From the NCBI RefSeq assembly GCF_013387495.1, contig NZ_JABZEE010000002.1:62001-126000 (forward strand): a DNA stretch of 64,000 nucleotides, in the 5' to 3' direction. The notes under the pieces are model-generated. The model did not search any database. It saw nothing but the letters and a program-made list of their open reading frames with translations, and was not told the origin of the DNA. This document shows positions 54,434-64,000 of the stretch, piece after piece; position 1 is the stretch's first letter, and each line of letters opens with the position of its first letter. The position numbers and the translations under genes were made by a program. This DNA is from Streptomyces sp. PKU-EA00015. GTDB lineage: Bacteria > Actinomycetota > Actinomycetes > Streptomycetales > Streptomycetaceae.

Positions 54434-56134
54434 ATGGACGCTGACGCGATCGAGGAAGGCCGCCGACGCTGGCAGGCCCGTTACGACAAGGCCGGCAAGC
54501 GGGACGCCGACTTCACCACGCTCTCCGGGGACCCGGTCGAGCCCGTCTACGGGCCGCGGCCCGGGGACACCTACGAAGGATTCGAGCGCATCGGCTGGCC
54601 CGGTGAGTACCCCTTCACCCGCGGGCTGCACCCCACCGGCTACCGGGGCCGCACGTGGACCATCCGCCAGTTCGCCGGCTTCGGCAACGCCGAGCAGACC
54701 AACGAGCGCTACAAGATGATCCTGGCCGCCGGCGGCGGCGGGCTCTCCGTCGCCTTCGACATGCCGACGCTGATGGGCCGCGACTCCGACGACCCGCGCT
54801 CGCTCGGCGAGGTCGGCCACTGCGGTGTGGCCATCGACTCGGCCGCCGACATGGAGGTCCTGTTCAAGGACATCCCCCTCGGCGACGTGACGACGTCGAT
54901 GACCATCTCCGGCCCGGCCGTCCCGGTCTTCTGCATGTACCTGGTCGCCGCCGAACGCCAGGGCGTCGACCCGGCCGTGCTCAACGGCACCCTGCAGACG
55001 GACATCTTCAAGGAGTACATCGCGCAGAAGGAGTGGCTGTTCCAGCCCGAGCCCCATCTGCGCCTGATCGGCGACCTGATGGAGCACTGCGCGCAGGGCA
55101 TCCCCGCCTACAAGCCGCTGTCCGTCTCCGGCTACCACATCCGCGAGGCCGGCGCGACGGCCGCCCAGGAGCTCGCGTACACCCTCGCCGACGGCTTCGG
55201 CTACGTCGAACTCGGGCTGTCCCGCGGTCTGGACGTGGACACCTTCGCGCCCGGCCTGTCCTTCTTCTTCGACGCGCACCTCGACTTCTTCGAGGAGATC
55301 GCCAAGTTCCGTGCCGCGCGCCGGATCTGGGCCCGCTGGATGAAGGAGGTGTACGGGGCGAAGACGGACAAGGCGCAGTGGCTGCGGTTCCACACCCAGA
55401 CCGCCGGCGTCTCGCTCACCGCCCAGCAGCCGTACAACAACGTGGTGCGCACCGCCGTCGAGGCCCTGTCCGCCGTCCTCGGCGGCACCAACTCGCTGCA
55501 CACCAACGCCCTCGACGAGACCCTCGCGCTGCCCTCCGAGCAGGCCGCCGAGATCGCGCTGCGCACCCAGCAGGTGCTCATGGAGGAGACCGGCGTCGCC
55601 AATGTCGCGGACCCGCTGGGCGGTTCGTGGTACGTCGAGCAGCTCACCGACCGGATCGAGGCCGACGCCGAGAAGATCTTCGAGCAGATCAAGGAGCGCG
55701 GACTGCGCGCCCACCCGGACGGCAGGCACCCCATCGGCCCGATGACGTCCGGCATCCTGCGCGGGATCGAGGACGGCTGGTTCACCGGCGAGATCGCCGA
55801 GTCCGCCTTCCGCTACCAGCAGGCGCTGGAGAAGGGCGAGAAGAAGGTCGTCGGCGTCAACACCGCCACCGGCTCGGTCACGGGCGACCTGGAGATCCTC
55901 CGGGTGAGCCACGAGGTCGAGTGGGAGCAGGTCCGCGTGCTCGGCGAGCGCAAGGGCCGGCGCGACGACGCGGCGGTGCGGGCCGCGCTGGACGCGATGC
56001 TCGTCGCCGCGCGCGACGGCTCCAACATGATCGGCCCGATGCTCGACGCCGTCCGCGCGGAGGCGACTCTCGGCGAGATCTGCGGGGCGCTGCGCGACGA
56101 GTGGGGCGTCTACACGGAGCCGCCGGGCTTCTGA
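54434..56134 (+). CDS. icmA: Isobutyryl-CoA mutase large subunit
   Basis: 566 aa, the length of known IcmA. It rearranges isobutyryl-CoA and n-butyryl-CoA with adenosylcobalamin bound by a separate small subunit (IcmB, not in this window); accordingly no DxHxxG B12 domain is present. Diagnostic active-site residues are Phe80 (TIRQFAGFG; Tyr in methylmalonyl-CoA mutase) and Gln198 (YIAQKEW; Arg in methylmalonyl-CoA mutase), which fit isobutyryl-CoA mutase. ATG 54434, no ribosome site, probably leaderless. It would feed valine-derived units into butyryl-CoA and polyketide precursors. Confidence 0.95.
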   Translation: MDADAIEEGRRRWQARYDKAGKRDADFTTLSGDPVEPVYGPRPGDTYEGFERIGWPGEYPFTRGLHPTGYRGRTWTIRQFAGFGNAEQTNERYKMILAAGGGGLSVAFDMPTLMGRDSDDPRSLGEVGHCGVAIDSAADMEVLFKDIPLGDVTTSMTISGPAVPVFCMYLVAAERQGVDPAVLNGTLQTDIFKEYIAQKEWLFQPEPHLRLIGDLMEHCAQGIPAYKPLSVSGYHIREAGATAAQELAYTLADGFGYVELGLSRGLDVDTFAPGLSFFFDAHLDFFEEIAKFRAARRIWARWMKEVYGAKTDKAQWLRFHTQTAGVSLTAQQPYNNVVRTAVEALSAVLGGTNSLHTNALDETLALPSEQAAEIALRTQQVLMEETGVANVADPLGGSWYVEQLTDRIEADAEKIFEQIKERGLRAHPDGRHPIGPMTSGILRGIEDGWFTGEIAESAFRYQQALEKGEKKVVGVNTATGSVTGDLEILRVSHEVEWEQVRVLGERKGRRDDAAVRAALDAMLVAARDGSNMIGPMLDAVRAEATLGEICGALRDEWGVYTEPPGF

Positions 56135-56327
56135 CGGCCGGCTCGCGCCGCATGCACGGGCCGGGGCCGGGTACCGAATCCGGCCGCCCGGCCTCGGGCG
56201 GGCGGGCCAACGGTCGCCTGACCTCGGCCCGGCCCGGCCCGGTGACGGTCATCCGGCCTCGGTCCGGCGTGGCCGGGCGCGCCCGGCCGCCGGGGCAGCC
56301 GGGCGCGGGGACGTCGGTCCACGGCCG
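56135..56327. terminator. Convergent gap between icmA and the TetR gene
   Basis: 193 bp of very GC-rich sequence with repeated GGCCTCGG/GGCCCGG. A 7-bp stem (56184-56190 with 56195-56201, GCCT loop) is the best terminator candidate. No gene seen. Confidence 0.45.
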
Positions 56328-56963
56328 TCAGGCCGAGAGCGCGCCGAGGCCGGACACCAGCAGGGAGGTGAACCGGCGCGCCCACTCCTCGTCCACCGGC
56401 TCCGCGCTCACCAGCGCCCGGTGGACCACGGCGCCCGCCACCACGTCGAAGATCAGGTCCGTGGTGCGGGCCTCCGCCACGGGGTCGTCGTCGTACGGAA
56501 GCTCGCCCCGGGCCTGTGCGCGTTCCCGGCCCTCCACCACCAGCCGCTTCTGCCGCTCGACGATCGCCTCGCGGATCCGGCCGCGCAGCGCGTCGTCGCA
56601 CGTGGACTCCGCGACGACGCCCATGAGCGCGGTCTTTGTCTCCGGCTGCGCGAGCAGGTCCCCGAACTGGAGGACCACACCCTCCACATCGGCGGCGAGG
56701 CTGCCCCGGTCGGGGAGTTCGAGCTCGTCGAAGAGCACGGCGACGGCGTCGACCACGAGCTCGTTCTTGTTGGTCCAGCGGCGGTAGAGCGTGGTCTTGG
56801 CGACTCCGGCCCGGGAGGCCACATCCCCCATCGTCAGCTTCGACCAGCCGAGCTGGACGAGCGCGGCACGGGTCGCGGCCAGGATCGCGGCGTCGGTCTC
56901 GGCGCTGCGGGGCCGTCCCGTACGACCCTTACGTGTGGGTTCGGGGTGGGCGGTGCTGGGCAT
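56328..56963 (-). CDS. TetR family transcriptional regulator
   Basis: 211 aa. N-terminal helix-turn-helix: ILAATRAALVQLGWSKLTMGDVASRAGVAKTTLYRRWTNKNELV; the C-terminal ligand domain is unassigned. ATG 56963 is preferred because TATGGT (56976-56971 on the minus strand) lies seven bases upstream, fitting a leaderless mRNA; ATG 56975 is an alternative. A 12-bp palindrome covers this promoter, suggesting autorepression. The icmA operator has a different sequence, so this is not clearly its regulator. Confidence 0.92.
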   Translation of the reverse strand: MPSTAHPEPTRKGRTGRPRSAETDAAILAATRAALVQLGWSKLTMGDVASRAGVAKTTLYRRWTNKNELVVDAVAVLFDELELPDRGSLAADVEGVVLQFGDLLAQPETKTALMGVVAESTCDDALRGRIREAIVERQKRLVVEGRERAQARGELPYDDDPVAEARTTDLIFDVVAGAVVHRALVSAEPVDEEWARRFTSLLVSGLGALSA

Positions 56964-56974
56964 GCCCGAGACCA

Positions 56975-56986
56975 TACCGGCCGGTA
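56975..56986. promoter_or_regulatory. Palindromic operator at the TetR promoter
   Basis: taccggccggta, a perfect 12-bp palindrome overlapping the putative -10 of the TetR gene. Typical of TetR autoregulation. Confidence 0.6.
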
Positions 56987-57189
56987 AGCAGATTGCTGTG
57001 AGGCAGTTCACGGGAAATCTCACACGCGTCGAACAGGATGCAGATACGCTACGACCCGTAGCGAAAGCCTGGTCCGAGCGGCCGGGCGCGGAGCGACGAC
57101 CACAGGCGCCGAGGTGGGGACCCGGCGCCGTTCGGCCGACCGCAAGGCCGGTTTTTCACATGCGCGCGCGGAAGGGGGAGGATGTACCC

Positions 57190-58158
57190 ATGCAGCCTAG
57201 GAACATGTCCATGAGCGGCGTCGTCGACCTCGCCGCGGTGAAGGCGGCCACAGAGGCCAAGGCGAAGGCGGAGCAGGCCCGCGCGGAGTCCGCCCGGCAG
57301 GGTGGCGGCGGTGCCGTGTCGCCCGCCGCGCTGGTGATCGACACCGACGAGGCGCGCTTCGAGCGCGACGTCCTGCAGCGTTCCACTGAGGTCCCGGTCG
57401 TCATCGACTTCTGGGCCGAGTGGTGTGAGCCGTGCAAGCAGCTCAGCCCGCTCCTGGACCGCCTCGCGAAGGAGTACAACGGCCGGTTCGTTCTCGCCAA
57501 GATCGACGTCGACGCCAACCAGATGCTGATGCAGCAGTTCGGTGTCCAGGGCATCCCGGCGGTCTTCGCCGTGGTGGCGGGCCAGGCACTGCCCCTCTTC
57601 CAGGGCGCGGCCCCCGAGGCGCAGATCCGCCAGACGCTGGACCAGCTGATCCAGGTGGCCGAGGAGCGCTTCGGGCTCACCGGCATCACCGTGGACCCGG
57701 ACGCCTCGGGCGAGGCGGTCGAGGCCCCCGTTCCGGCGGGCCCGTACGACGCGCTGTTGGGTGCGGCCATGGACGCGCTCGACGCCGGTGACTTTGGCGG
57801 CGCGATCCAGGCGTACAAGAACGTGCTGGCGGACGATCCGGCCAACAGCGAGGCCAAGCTGGGCCTCGCCCAGGCCGAACTGCTCGGCCGCGTACGGGAC
57901 ATGGACCCGCAGAAGGTCCGCCGGGACGCCGCCGACAACCCGGGCGACGTGCAGGCCCAGATCGCCGCGGCCGACCTCGACCTGGTCGGCGGTCACGTGG
58001 AGGACGCGTTCGGCCGGCTCGTGGAGGCCGTGCGGCGCACGGCGGGCGCGGACCGCGACGCTGCGCGGGTGCGGCTGCTCGAACTCTTCGAGGTGGTCGG
58101 TCCCGAGGACCCGCGGGTGACGGCGTCGCGTCAGGCGCTGGCGCGGGTGCTCTTCTGA
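57190..58158 (+). CDS. Thioredoxin-TPR protein (YbbN/CnoX-like)
   Basis: 322 aa. Ala/Lys-rich N-terminus (about 1-45), thioredoxin domain at about 48-155 with active site WCEPC (Cys79, Cys82), then a TPR region at about 195-322 (YDALLGAAMDALDAGDFGGAIQAYKNVL, AKLGLAQAELL). YbbN-type proteins act as holdases or redox co-chaperones; here the CxxC is intact, so redox activity is possible. ATG 57190 with GGGGGAGG at 57174-57181. Terminator follows. Confidence 0.92.
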   Translation: MQPRNMSMSGVVDLAAVKAATEAKAKAEQARAESARQGGGGAVSPAALVIDTDEARFERDVLQRSTEVPVVIDFWAEWCEPCKQLSPLLDRLAKEYNGRFVLAKIDVDANQMLMQQFGVQGIPAVFAVVAGQALPLFQGAAPEAQIRQTLDQLIQVAEERFGLTGITVDPDASGEAVEAPVPAGPYDALLGAAMDALDAGDFGGAIQAYKNVLADDPANSEAKLGLAQAELLGRVRDMDPQKVRRDAADNPGDVQAQIAAADLDLVGGHVEDAFGRLVEAVRRTAGADRDAARVRLLELFEVVGPEDPRVTASRQALARVLF

Positions 58159-58217
58159 CGCACGTTGACAGACCTTCTGACAACGGCGCCCGAATGCGCC
58201 TTGTCTGAATGGTTTTG

Positions 58218-58249
58218 CGGCGGTGGTGCCGGGCGCGGCACCACCGCCG
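58218..58249 (+). terminator. Terminator after the thioredoxin-TPR gene
   Basis: A perfect 13-bp stem (58218-58230 with 58237-58249) with a 6-nt loop. Confidence 0.75.
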
Positions 58250-58311
58250 ATTTGGCGACACAGTGACAAAACGCAGCCGTGCTTTACCAAAACTTGGCAA
58301 TGTGAACGGCT

Positions 58312-58325
58312 GTTACTCCGAGTAC
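58312..58325. promoter_or_regulatory. Imperfect GTTACT palindrome
   Basis: GTTACT-CCG-AGTAC, a degenerate copy of the palindrome at 58440-58455, 128 bp upstream of it. Confidence 0.35.
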
Positions 58326-58439
58326 AACAGCCCGCTGGTTCTGTCCGTTTATTGACGGCAATCTCCCCTCTGCTCCCTCGTCGGGTGGCACCCTGTGTGC
58401 TCGGTCGACGCCGCGCGGTCGTGACGTGGTTATCAGGCC

Positions 58440-58455
58440 GTTACTAGTGAGTAAC
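58440..58455. promoter_or_regulatory. GTTACT/AGTAAC operator-like palindrome
   Basis: GTTACTAGTGAGTAAC has perfect 6-bp arms around AGTG. Its half-site shares TTACTAG with the icmA palindrome, so a related TetR-type regulator may be involved. Confidence 0.5.
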
Positions 58456-58806
58456 GAACCCCCTTGTATCCGGGCTTGGAATGGACCACGATCGGCGACG
58501 CTCGGTCCAATACCGCACCCGCCCGGCTTCCAGCCGTGCCGCGGTCCGTTGGGTCCCCACCGGGCCGGTCGGCGGCAGTGGCGCCGGCCGCGGACAGGGG
58601 GGTTCCTGCTGACCGGCAGGGCCTGTCCGACCGGTTGCGCGAGAGTGCGGCCAGTGGTTGTCGCTCGGGGGTGATCGCCGGTGTTTCGGACGCAGCAGCG
58701 CCTGAAAGTACAGGCGCTCTCCTTCCCGAGGACGTAGCACTTCTCCCATCCCAGGACGGGCCCGAGGGCCCGGACCGGAGATGTACGTCCGAGAAGGAGG
58801 AAAGTC

Positions 58807-59463
58807 ATGGAGTCTGTGGCTCGTGGCGGAACCAGATGGAAGCGGTTCGCCCTGGTCATGGTGCCGAGTGTGGCCGCGACGGCCGCGATAGGCATCGGCC
58901 TGGCACAGGGCGCGCTCGCCGCGTCGTTCGCTGTGTCCGGCCAGGAATTCAAGGTCACCGCAGGCAAGCTCGTCGGACATGGGTTCTCCCAGTACGGCGG
59001 CGTCGACATGGGGTACAAGGACCTCAAGGGTGACGAGAAGGTCGCGCGTCCCGTCGCGATCTCGACCTTCAAGAACGCCTCGATCACCAAGATGTGCCAG
59101 TCGGTCGTCACCGACGTGCCGTTCGTCGGCAAGGTCACCCTGCGGCTGACCGCAGGTGACAAGGGCAAGGACGTCAAGGCGGAGAACCTCTACCTGGACG
59201 TGTCCGAACTGGACGCGGACGCCAAGTTCGAGAACATCGACATCGGCGTCGCGGCCAAGGACACGGACAACCCCGGCACGGGCAAGGGTCCTGAGGTCAA
59301 GGACAAGTCCATCCTGCCGAACGGCTTCGGACAGCAGGCCGATGTGGCCACGCTGACCGGTGTCGAGCAGAAGGCGTGGGCGACCACCGCCGGCACCTTC
59401 GAACTGAGCGGTCTGAGCATGCGCCTGCACAAGGGCGACGGACCCAAGGTCGAGTGCTACTGA
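58807..59463 (+). CDS. DUF6230 family exported protein
   Basis: 218 aa. N-terminal membrane segment or signal (FALVMVPSVAATAAIGIGLAQGALA, cut near ALA-AS), then a beta-rich extracellular domain (FKVTAGKLVGHGFSQYGG, ISTFKNASITKMCQSVV). Older annotations use cholesterol esterase, for which I see no catalytic motif. ATG 58807 with AAGGAGG. First of three adjacent envelope genes. Confidence 0.85.
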   Translation: MESVARGGTRWKRFALVMVPSVAATAAIGIGLAQGALAASFAVSGQEFKVTAGKLVGHGFSQYGGVDMGYKDLKGDEKVARPVAISTFKNASITKMCQSVVTDVPFVGKVTLRLTAGDKGKDVKAENLYLDVSELDADAKFENIDIGVAAKDTDNPGTGKGPEVKDKSILPNGFGQQADVATLTGVEQKAWATTAGTFELSGLSMRLHKGDGPKVECY

Positions 59464-59560
59464 CGGTCATCCCGTCCGGGCGGGCGGGTGAAACTCTGGC
59501 AGCTTCGCCCGCCCGCCACTCTCTTCACACAGCAACGCCAGTACCAGGGAGCTGTTTTCC

Positions 59561-60118
59561 ATGAGCGCCGAGTCTGCAGTGTCACAGGGGCGGGACGAGC
59601 ACGTCGTCCGCGTCGTTCGGCGGAACTTCCGCAACTGGCGGGGACAGCGGCCCTTCTGGGCCGGCCTGTTCACCCTGCTCGGCGGAATCCCGATCGCCTA
59701 CTTCCCGTATGCGACCTTCAAGCTCGGTCACATGACCCTGTCGATGGCGACAACGGCGGGCGCGGGCTCCCTGATCATCGGCGTACTGCTGGTCACGCTC
59801 GGTCTGACGATGTGGTTCCACCACATCGTCAGGGTGTTCGCGGGCATAGCCACGATTCTCCTGGCACTGATCTCCATCCCGATCGCCAACCTGGGCGGGT
59901 TCATCGTCGGCTTCCTGTTCTCTCTCATCGGTGGCGCGCTCGCTCTGTCGTGGGTGCCGGGGAAGCCCGCGGCGGCGACAGCCGTGCCGTCCGCCGACGA
60001 GACCGCAATGCCGAGCGACGTGGAGATTCCCGGCGTGCCCGAGCAGTGGGACGGCTACGGCGCGGCCGCACACGAGACAACCATCGAAGGCAACGGCGGG
60101 AGGAACAGTGCCGGGTGA
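59561..60118 (+). CDS. DUF6114 integral membrane protein
   Basis: 185 aa with four membrane helices (FWAGLFTLLGGIPIAYFPY, AGAGSLIIGVLLVTLGLTMWF, VFAGIATILLALISIPIANLG, GGFIVGFLFSLIGGALALSW) and an acidic Pro/Glu tail. It is commonly found next to DUF6230 genes. ATG 59561, with AGGGAG at 59547-59552. It overlaps the next gene by 11 bases. Function unknown. Confidence 0.87.
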   Translation: MSAESAVSQGRDEHVVRVVRRNFRNWRGQRPFWAGLFTLLGGIPIAYFPYATFKLGHMTLSMATTAGAGSLIIGVLLVTLGLTMWFHHIVRVFAGIATILLALISIPIANLGGFIVGFLFSLIGGALALSWVPGKPAAATAVPSADETAMPSDVEIPGVPEQWDGYGAAAHETTIEGNGGRNSAG

Positions 60119-61412
60119 CGTGACACCACCGCTGACCGCGGGCGCGGGCGGCGACGGTTCGCGCGAGAGGAAAGGGCCGCGGCACGCCGCCCCCAAGAAG
60201 TCGCTGCTGACCAGGATGCAGCTGCCCGCGAGCAAGGCCATAGCCCTGGCCGCGATGCCCACCGCCGTGTTCGTGGGCATGGGCCTCACCCCCAAGCTGG
60301 CGCTCGCCGACGACAAGGACATCCCGTTCGCGCCCGGTCCGTGCGTGACCCGCTCGGACGAGCCGGCGGAGTCCGAGTCCCCGTCGCCCTCCGAGTCGGC
60401 GAAGCCGTCCGAGACGCCGTCGCCCTCCGAGAGCGCGAAGCCGGAGCCGACGCCGAGCGACACGTCCCTCACGGACGTCCTGAAGCCGAAGCCGTCCGAG
60501 AGCCCGTCCGCGGACACGGCCGACAAGACCGCGGAGGCCGTGTCACCGGAGCCGACTCCGAGCGAGACCAGGAACCCGCTGGACCCGCTGGGCGTGGGCG
60601 ACGCGCTCAAGGACCTGTTCGACGGCCCCGACATGGAGCCGGAGACCAGCCCGACGCCGACGCCGACGCCGACGCCAACTGAGAGTGCGAGCACCGAGCC
60701 GGCCGACGAGCCCTCCGAGACGCCGTCCGTGACGCCGTCCGAGACGCCGACGGAGAAGCCCGCCGACGCCGTGGGCGACGTGGTGGACGACACGGTCGAC
60801 ACGTCCAAGGAAGCGATCAAGGACGCCGCCGACAAGGTCGGCGCGACGGTCGAGGAGCTGGACGAGGACGCCAAGGGGCTCGACCCGAAGGCTGACGAGG
60901 ACATCCCGGACGGCGCCAAGCCGCGCTTCCCGTGCCCGACCCCGGACCCGGAGGCGCTCGCCGCCGCGGAGCTGGAACCGGGCCGTCCGCTGCTCCCGGA
61001 CGAGCCGTGGATCCTGGAGAGCACCCGGCTCACCCTGAACGGCCTGGACTACCACGGCATCGTCGAGGTCAGGACGGGCAGCGGAAAGATCAAGAAGGTC
61101 CTGAAGTTCACGGCGACGGGCGTCGACATCAAGGACCTGCACCAGCTGGTGCAAGGCCCGAACGGCACGATCGCGCACGTCGAGGCCGACAAGGGCTCCA
61201 CCTCGACGATCCGCGACGGCGAGGTCACGATGTACACCGAGGAGCTGAAGGGCAACCTCTTCGGTCTCATCCCGGTGACGTTCAGCCCGGAGACACCGCC
61301 GCCGCTGAATGTCCCGTTCGCCGTCTTCACCGACGTGAAGGTCACGCAGGCCGGCCAGTTCGGCGGCACGCTGACGGTCCCAGGACTGCACAACTACTTC
61401 ACGGGCGCGTAG
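60108..61412 (+). CDS. Secreted Pro/Ser/Glu-rich protein of the DUF6230-DUF6114 locus
   Basis: 434 aa. Positively charged start, signal or membrane segment at about 46-67 (AIALAAMPTAVFVGMGLTPKLALA), then about 230 residues of low-complexity PSESAKP/PTPTPTP sequence (cell-wall-spanning type) and a globular C-terminus of about 130 residues (LLPDEPWILESTRLTLNGLDYHGIVEVRTGSGKIKKVLKF...). GTG 60108 with GGGAGG at 60098-60103 and an 11-base overlap with DUF6114, so co-translation is likely. Function unknown; probably envelope-associated. Confidence 0.82.
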   Translation: MPGDVTPPLTAGAGGDGSRERKGPRHAAPKKSLLTRMQLPASKAIALAAMPTAVFVGMGLTPKLALADDKDIPFAPGPCVTRSDEPAESESPSPSESAKPSETPSPSESAKPEPTPSDTSLTDVLKPKPSESPSADTADKTAEAVSPEPTPSETRNPLDPLGVGDALKDLFDGPDMEPETSPTPTPTPTPTESASTEPADEPSETPSVTPSETPTEKPADAVGDVVDDTVDTSKEAIKDAADKVGATVEELDEDAKGLDPKADEDIPDGAKPRFPCPTPDPEALAAAELEPGRPLLPDEPWILESTRLTLNGLDYHGIVEVRTGSGKIKKVLKFTATGVDIKDLHQLVQGPNGTIAHVEADKGSTSTIRDGEVTMYTEELKGNLFGLIPVTFSPETPPPLNVPFAVFTDVKVTQAGQFGGTLTVPGLHNYFTGA

Positions 61413-61454
61413 AGCGACCCGAGAGGACCGGAACCACCGGGAGCCGCGAAAAGA

Positions 61455-61492
61455 ACTGCGGGCCGCACCCCTTCGGGGGTGCGGCCCGCAGT
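61455..61492 (+). terminator. Terminator of the DUF6230 operon
   Basis: A perfect 17-bp stem (61455-61471 with 61476-61492) capped by a UUCG tetraloop, the strongest hairpin in the window. It lies between convergent genes and could also stop pyk transcription. Confidence 0.88.
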
Positions 61493-61601
61493 GCGTCCGG
61501 GTGCGCCGCGTCGACGAGCGGGACGGCCAGGCCTTCGTGAACGCCGCGCAGCAGGGGCCCCCGGTGTTCCCACCGGAGGCCGCCCGTCGAGCGAGGGAGT
61601 G

Positions 61602-63032
<1,431 letters not shown>

Positions 63033-63106
63033 AAGGCGGATCCTATCGGTTTGTTTCCCTGCGGAATATTCCGTCTGGTGGAATGTACAAATGGGCGCCA
63101 TGCCGC

Positions 63107-64000
63107 TCAGGCGTTCACCCTTTCTCGCACCAGTTCGAAGGTCTGTCGGGCGATCTCCAGCTCCTCGTCGGTCGGGACCACGGCCACGGCGACCCGTGCG
63201 CCCCGCGGCGAGATCAGCCGCGCCTCGTCCGAGCGCACGGCGTTCAGCCCGGCGTCCAGCGCGAGGCCCAGCTGCTCCAGGCCGGCGATCGCAGCCTCCC
63301 GCACCGGCGCGGCGTTCTCACCGACGCCGGCCGTGAAAGCGACCGCGTCCACCCGGCCGAGTACCGCGTAGTACGCCCCGATGTACTTCTTCAGCCGGTG
63401 GACGTAAATGTCGAACGCCAGCTTGGCCCGTTCGTCGCCCGCGTCGACACGGCGGCGGATCTCCCGCATGTCGTTGTCCCCGCAAAGGCCCACCAGGCCG
63501 CTCTTCTTGTTGAGCAGGACGTCGATCTCGTCGGCCGACATTCCCGCCACCCGCATGAGGTGGAACGTCACCGCCGGGTCGATGTCCCCGGAGCGCGTAC
63601 CCATCACGAGCCCTTCCAAGGGGGTCAGCCCCATCGAGGTGTCCACGCAGCGGCCGCCCGCCACCGCGGAGGCGGACGCGCCGTTGCCGAGGTGCAGCAC
63701 GATGACATTCACCTCGGACGGGTCCTTGCCCAGCAACGCCGCCGTCGCCCGCGACACGTAGGCGTGCGAGGTGCCGTGGAAGCCGTAGCGGCGGATCCGG
63801 TGGGCGTCGGCCGTCTCGACGTCGATGGCGTACCGGGCGGCCGGCTCGGGCATCGTCGTGTGGAACGCGGTGTCGAACACCGCGACCTGCGGCAGGTCCG
63901 GCCGCAGCGCCTGCGCGGTACGGATGCCGGTGATGTTCGCCGGGTTGTGCAGCGGGGCGACCGGGACCAGACGCTCGATCTCCGCCATCACCTCGTCCGT
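63107..64000 (-). CDS. ackA: Acetate kinase, C-terminal part (cut by window edge)
   Basis: 298 residues of the C-terminal part; the start lies beyond 64000. Interconverts acetate and acetyl phosphate with ATP. ASKHA signatures: VAPLHNPANITGI, FDTAFHTTMPEPA, RRYGFHGTSHAYVS, HLGNGASASAVAGGRCVDTSMGLTPLEGLVMGTR and FTAGVGENA. It reads into pyk (same strand). pta would be expected upstream, outside the window. Confidence 0.97.
   Translation of the reverse strand, partial: TDEVMAEIERLVPVAPLHNPANITGIRTAQALRPDLPQVAVFDTAFHTTMPEPAARYAIDVETADAHRIRRYGFHGTSHAYVSRATAALLGKDPSEVNVIVLHLGNGASASAVAGGRCVDTSMGLTPLEGLVMGTRSGDIDPAVTFHLMRVAGMSADEIDVLLNKKSGLVGLCGDNDMREIRRRVDAGDERAKLAFDIYVHRLKKYIGAYYAVLGRVDAVAFTAGVGENAAPVREAAIAGLEQLGLALDAGLNAVRSDEARLISPRGARVAVAVVPTDEELEIARQTFELVRERVNA

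Larger units (their letters stand above)
58159..58806 (+). other. Long upstream region of the DUF6230 operon (648 bp)
   Basis: No gene seen. It holds an imperfect hairpin just after the Trx gene (gacaa-ggcgc and gcgcc-ttgtc arms, about 58169-58197), the Trx terminator (58218-58249), two GTTACT-type sites (58312-58325 and 58440-58455) in an A/T-richer zone at 58260-58460, and a ribosome site AAGGAGG at about 58794 for the next gene. Long, regulated promoter regions like this often serve developmentally controlled genes. Confidence 0.55.

Noticed and set aside
54434..56134. Methylmalonyl-CoA mutase large subunit
   Set aside because: Phe80 and Gln198 replace the Tyr and Arg that mark methylmalonyl-CoA mutase, the B12-binding C-terminal domain is absent, and the 566-aa length fits IcmA.
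58807..59463. Cholesterol esterase (older family label)
   Set aside because: No GxSxG or other hydrolase motif is visible; the label DUF6230 is safer.

Overview
This window is chromosomal DNA from a high-GC actinomycete, almost certainly a Streptomyces. The evidence is very high GC with strong third-position GC bias, many GTG and TTG starts, frequent 1-4 base gene overlaps, and marker genes found together in that genus: the coiled-coil growth proteins scy and filP, an actinobacterial NucS mismatch endonuclease, a Rho with a huge Arg/Gly-rich insert, a chitin-induced family 18 chitinase, and the B12-dependent isobutyryl-CoA mutase icmA. From memory, the gene order resembles the core segment of S. 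coelicolor around SCO5355-SCO5424. It reads as conserved core chromosome. I see no prophage, insertion sequence, CRISPR array, tRNA or rRNA.

Layout. 1-1631 is the end of threonine synthesis (thrC end, thrB). 2022-10874 is an expression and translation block: rho, an LCP cell-wall ligase, rpmE, prfA, prmC, a TsaC/Sua5 protein, a low-molecular-weight phosphatase homologue that lacks its catalytic cysteine, and a divergent glyA. 10975-12309 is a WecA/TagO-type lipid-carrier sugar transferase. 12664-20543 is the full F1Fo ATP synthase operon (atpIBEFHAGDC), preceded by a Rex-like redox operator. 20674-25955 holds a DUF2550 membrane protein, a secreted chitinase with two DasR-type repeats in its promoter, a NarL-type two-component pair and a small membrane protein.

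25954-26411 is a 117-bp tandem repeat that has copied the 3' end of the cobalamin adenosyltransferase gene next to it. 27139-34636 is mixed: 3-hydroxyacyl-CoA dehydrogenase, a STAS protein, a P-loop ATPase fused to a membrane anchor and a Pro/Ser/Thr tail, nucS, a SCO5389-type protein, a luciferase-like oxidoreductase and a small Zn-ribbon-like protein. 34641-38586 holds two ABC-2 exporter cassettes, and 38732-43794 holds filP and scy.

43962-46729 carries methylmalonyl-CoA epimerase, acetoacetyl-CoA thiolase and meaB. With cobalamin adenosyltransferase (26345-26917), 3-hydroxyacyl-CoA dehydrogenase and icmA (54434-56134), they form a dispersed B12 and short acyl-CoA theme: making adenosylcobalamin, protecting the mutases, and interconverting acetoacetyl-, butyryl-, isobutyryl- and methylmalonyl-CoA. 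46909-49747 is a PepSY protein divergent from an OmpR-type two-component system, both with Asp-rich segments. 49796-54354 has two MarR regulators, three tandem AIM24 paralogues, two DUF3817 membrane proteins and a thiamine-binding-type protein. 56328-58158 has a TetR regulator and a thioredoxin-TPR protein. 58807-61412 is an envelope trio (DUF6230, DUF6114, Pro-rich secreted protein). The right end carries pyk and a truncated ackA, both on the minus strand.

Nearly every transcription unit ends in a strong GC-rich hairpin with little or no U tract. Several regulatory palindromes are unusually clean: a 24-bp perfect palindrome over the icmA promoter, a 26-bp stem with a GNRA loop ahead of thrB, and phased CTGAA repeats ahead of the OmpR-type regulator. 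I found no clearly new multi-gene defence or mobile system. The best leads are the regulatory and repeat observations, the apparently catalytically dead phosphatase, the anchored ATPase and the AIM24 triplet.
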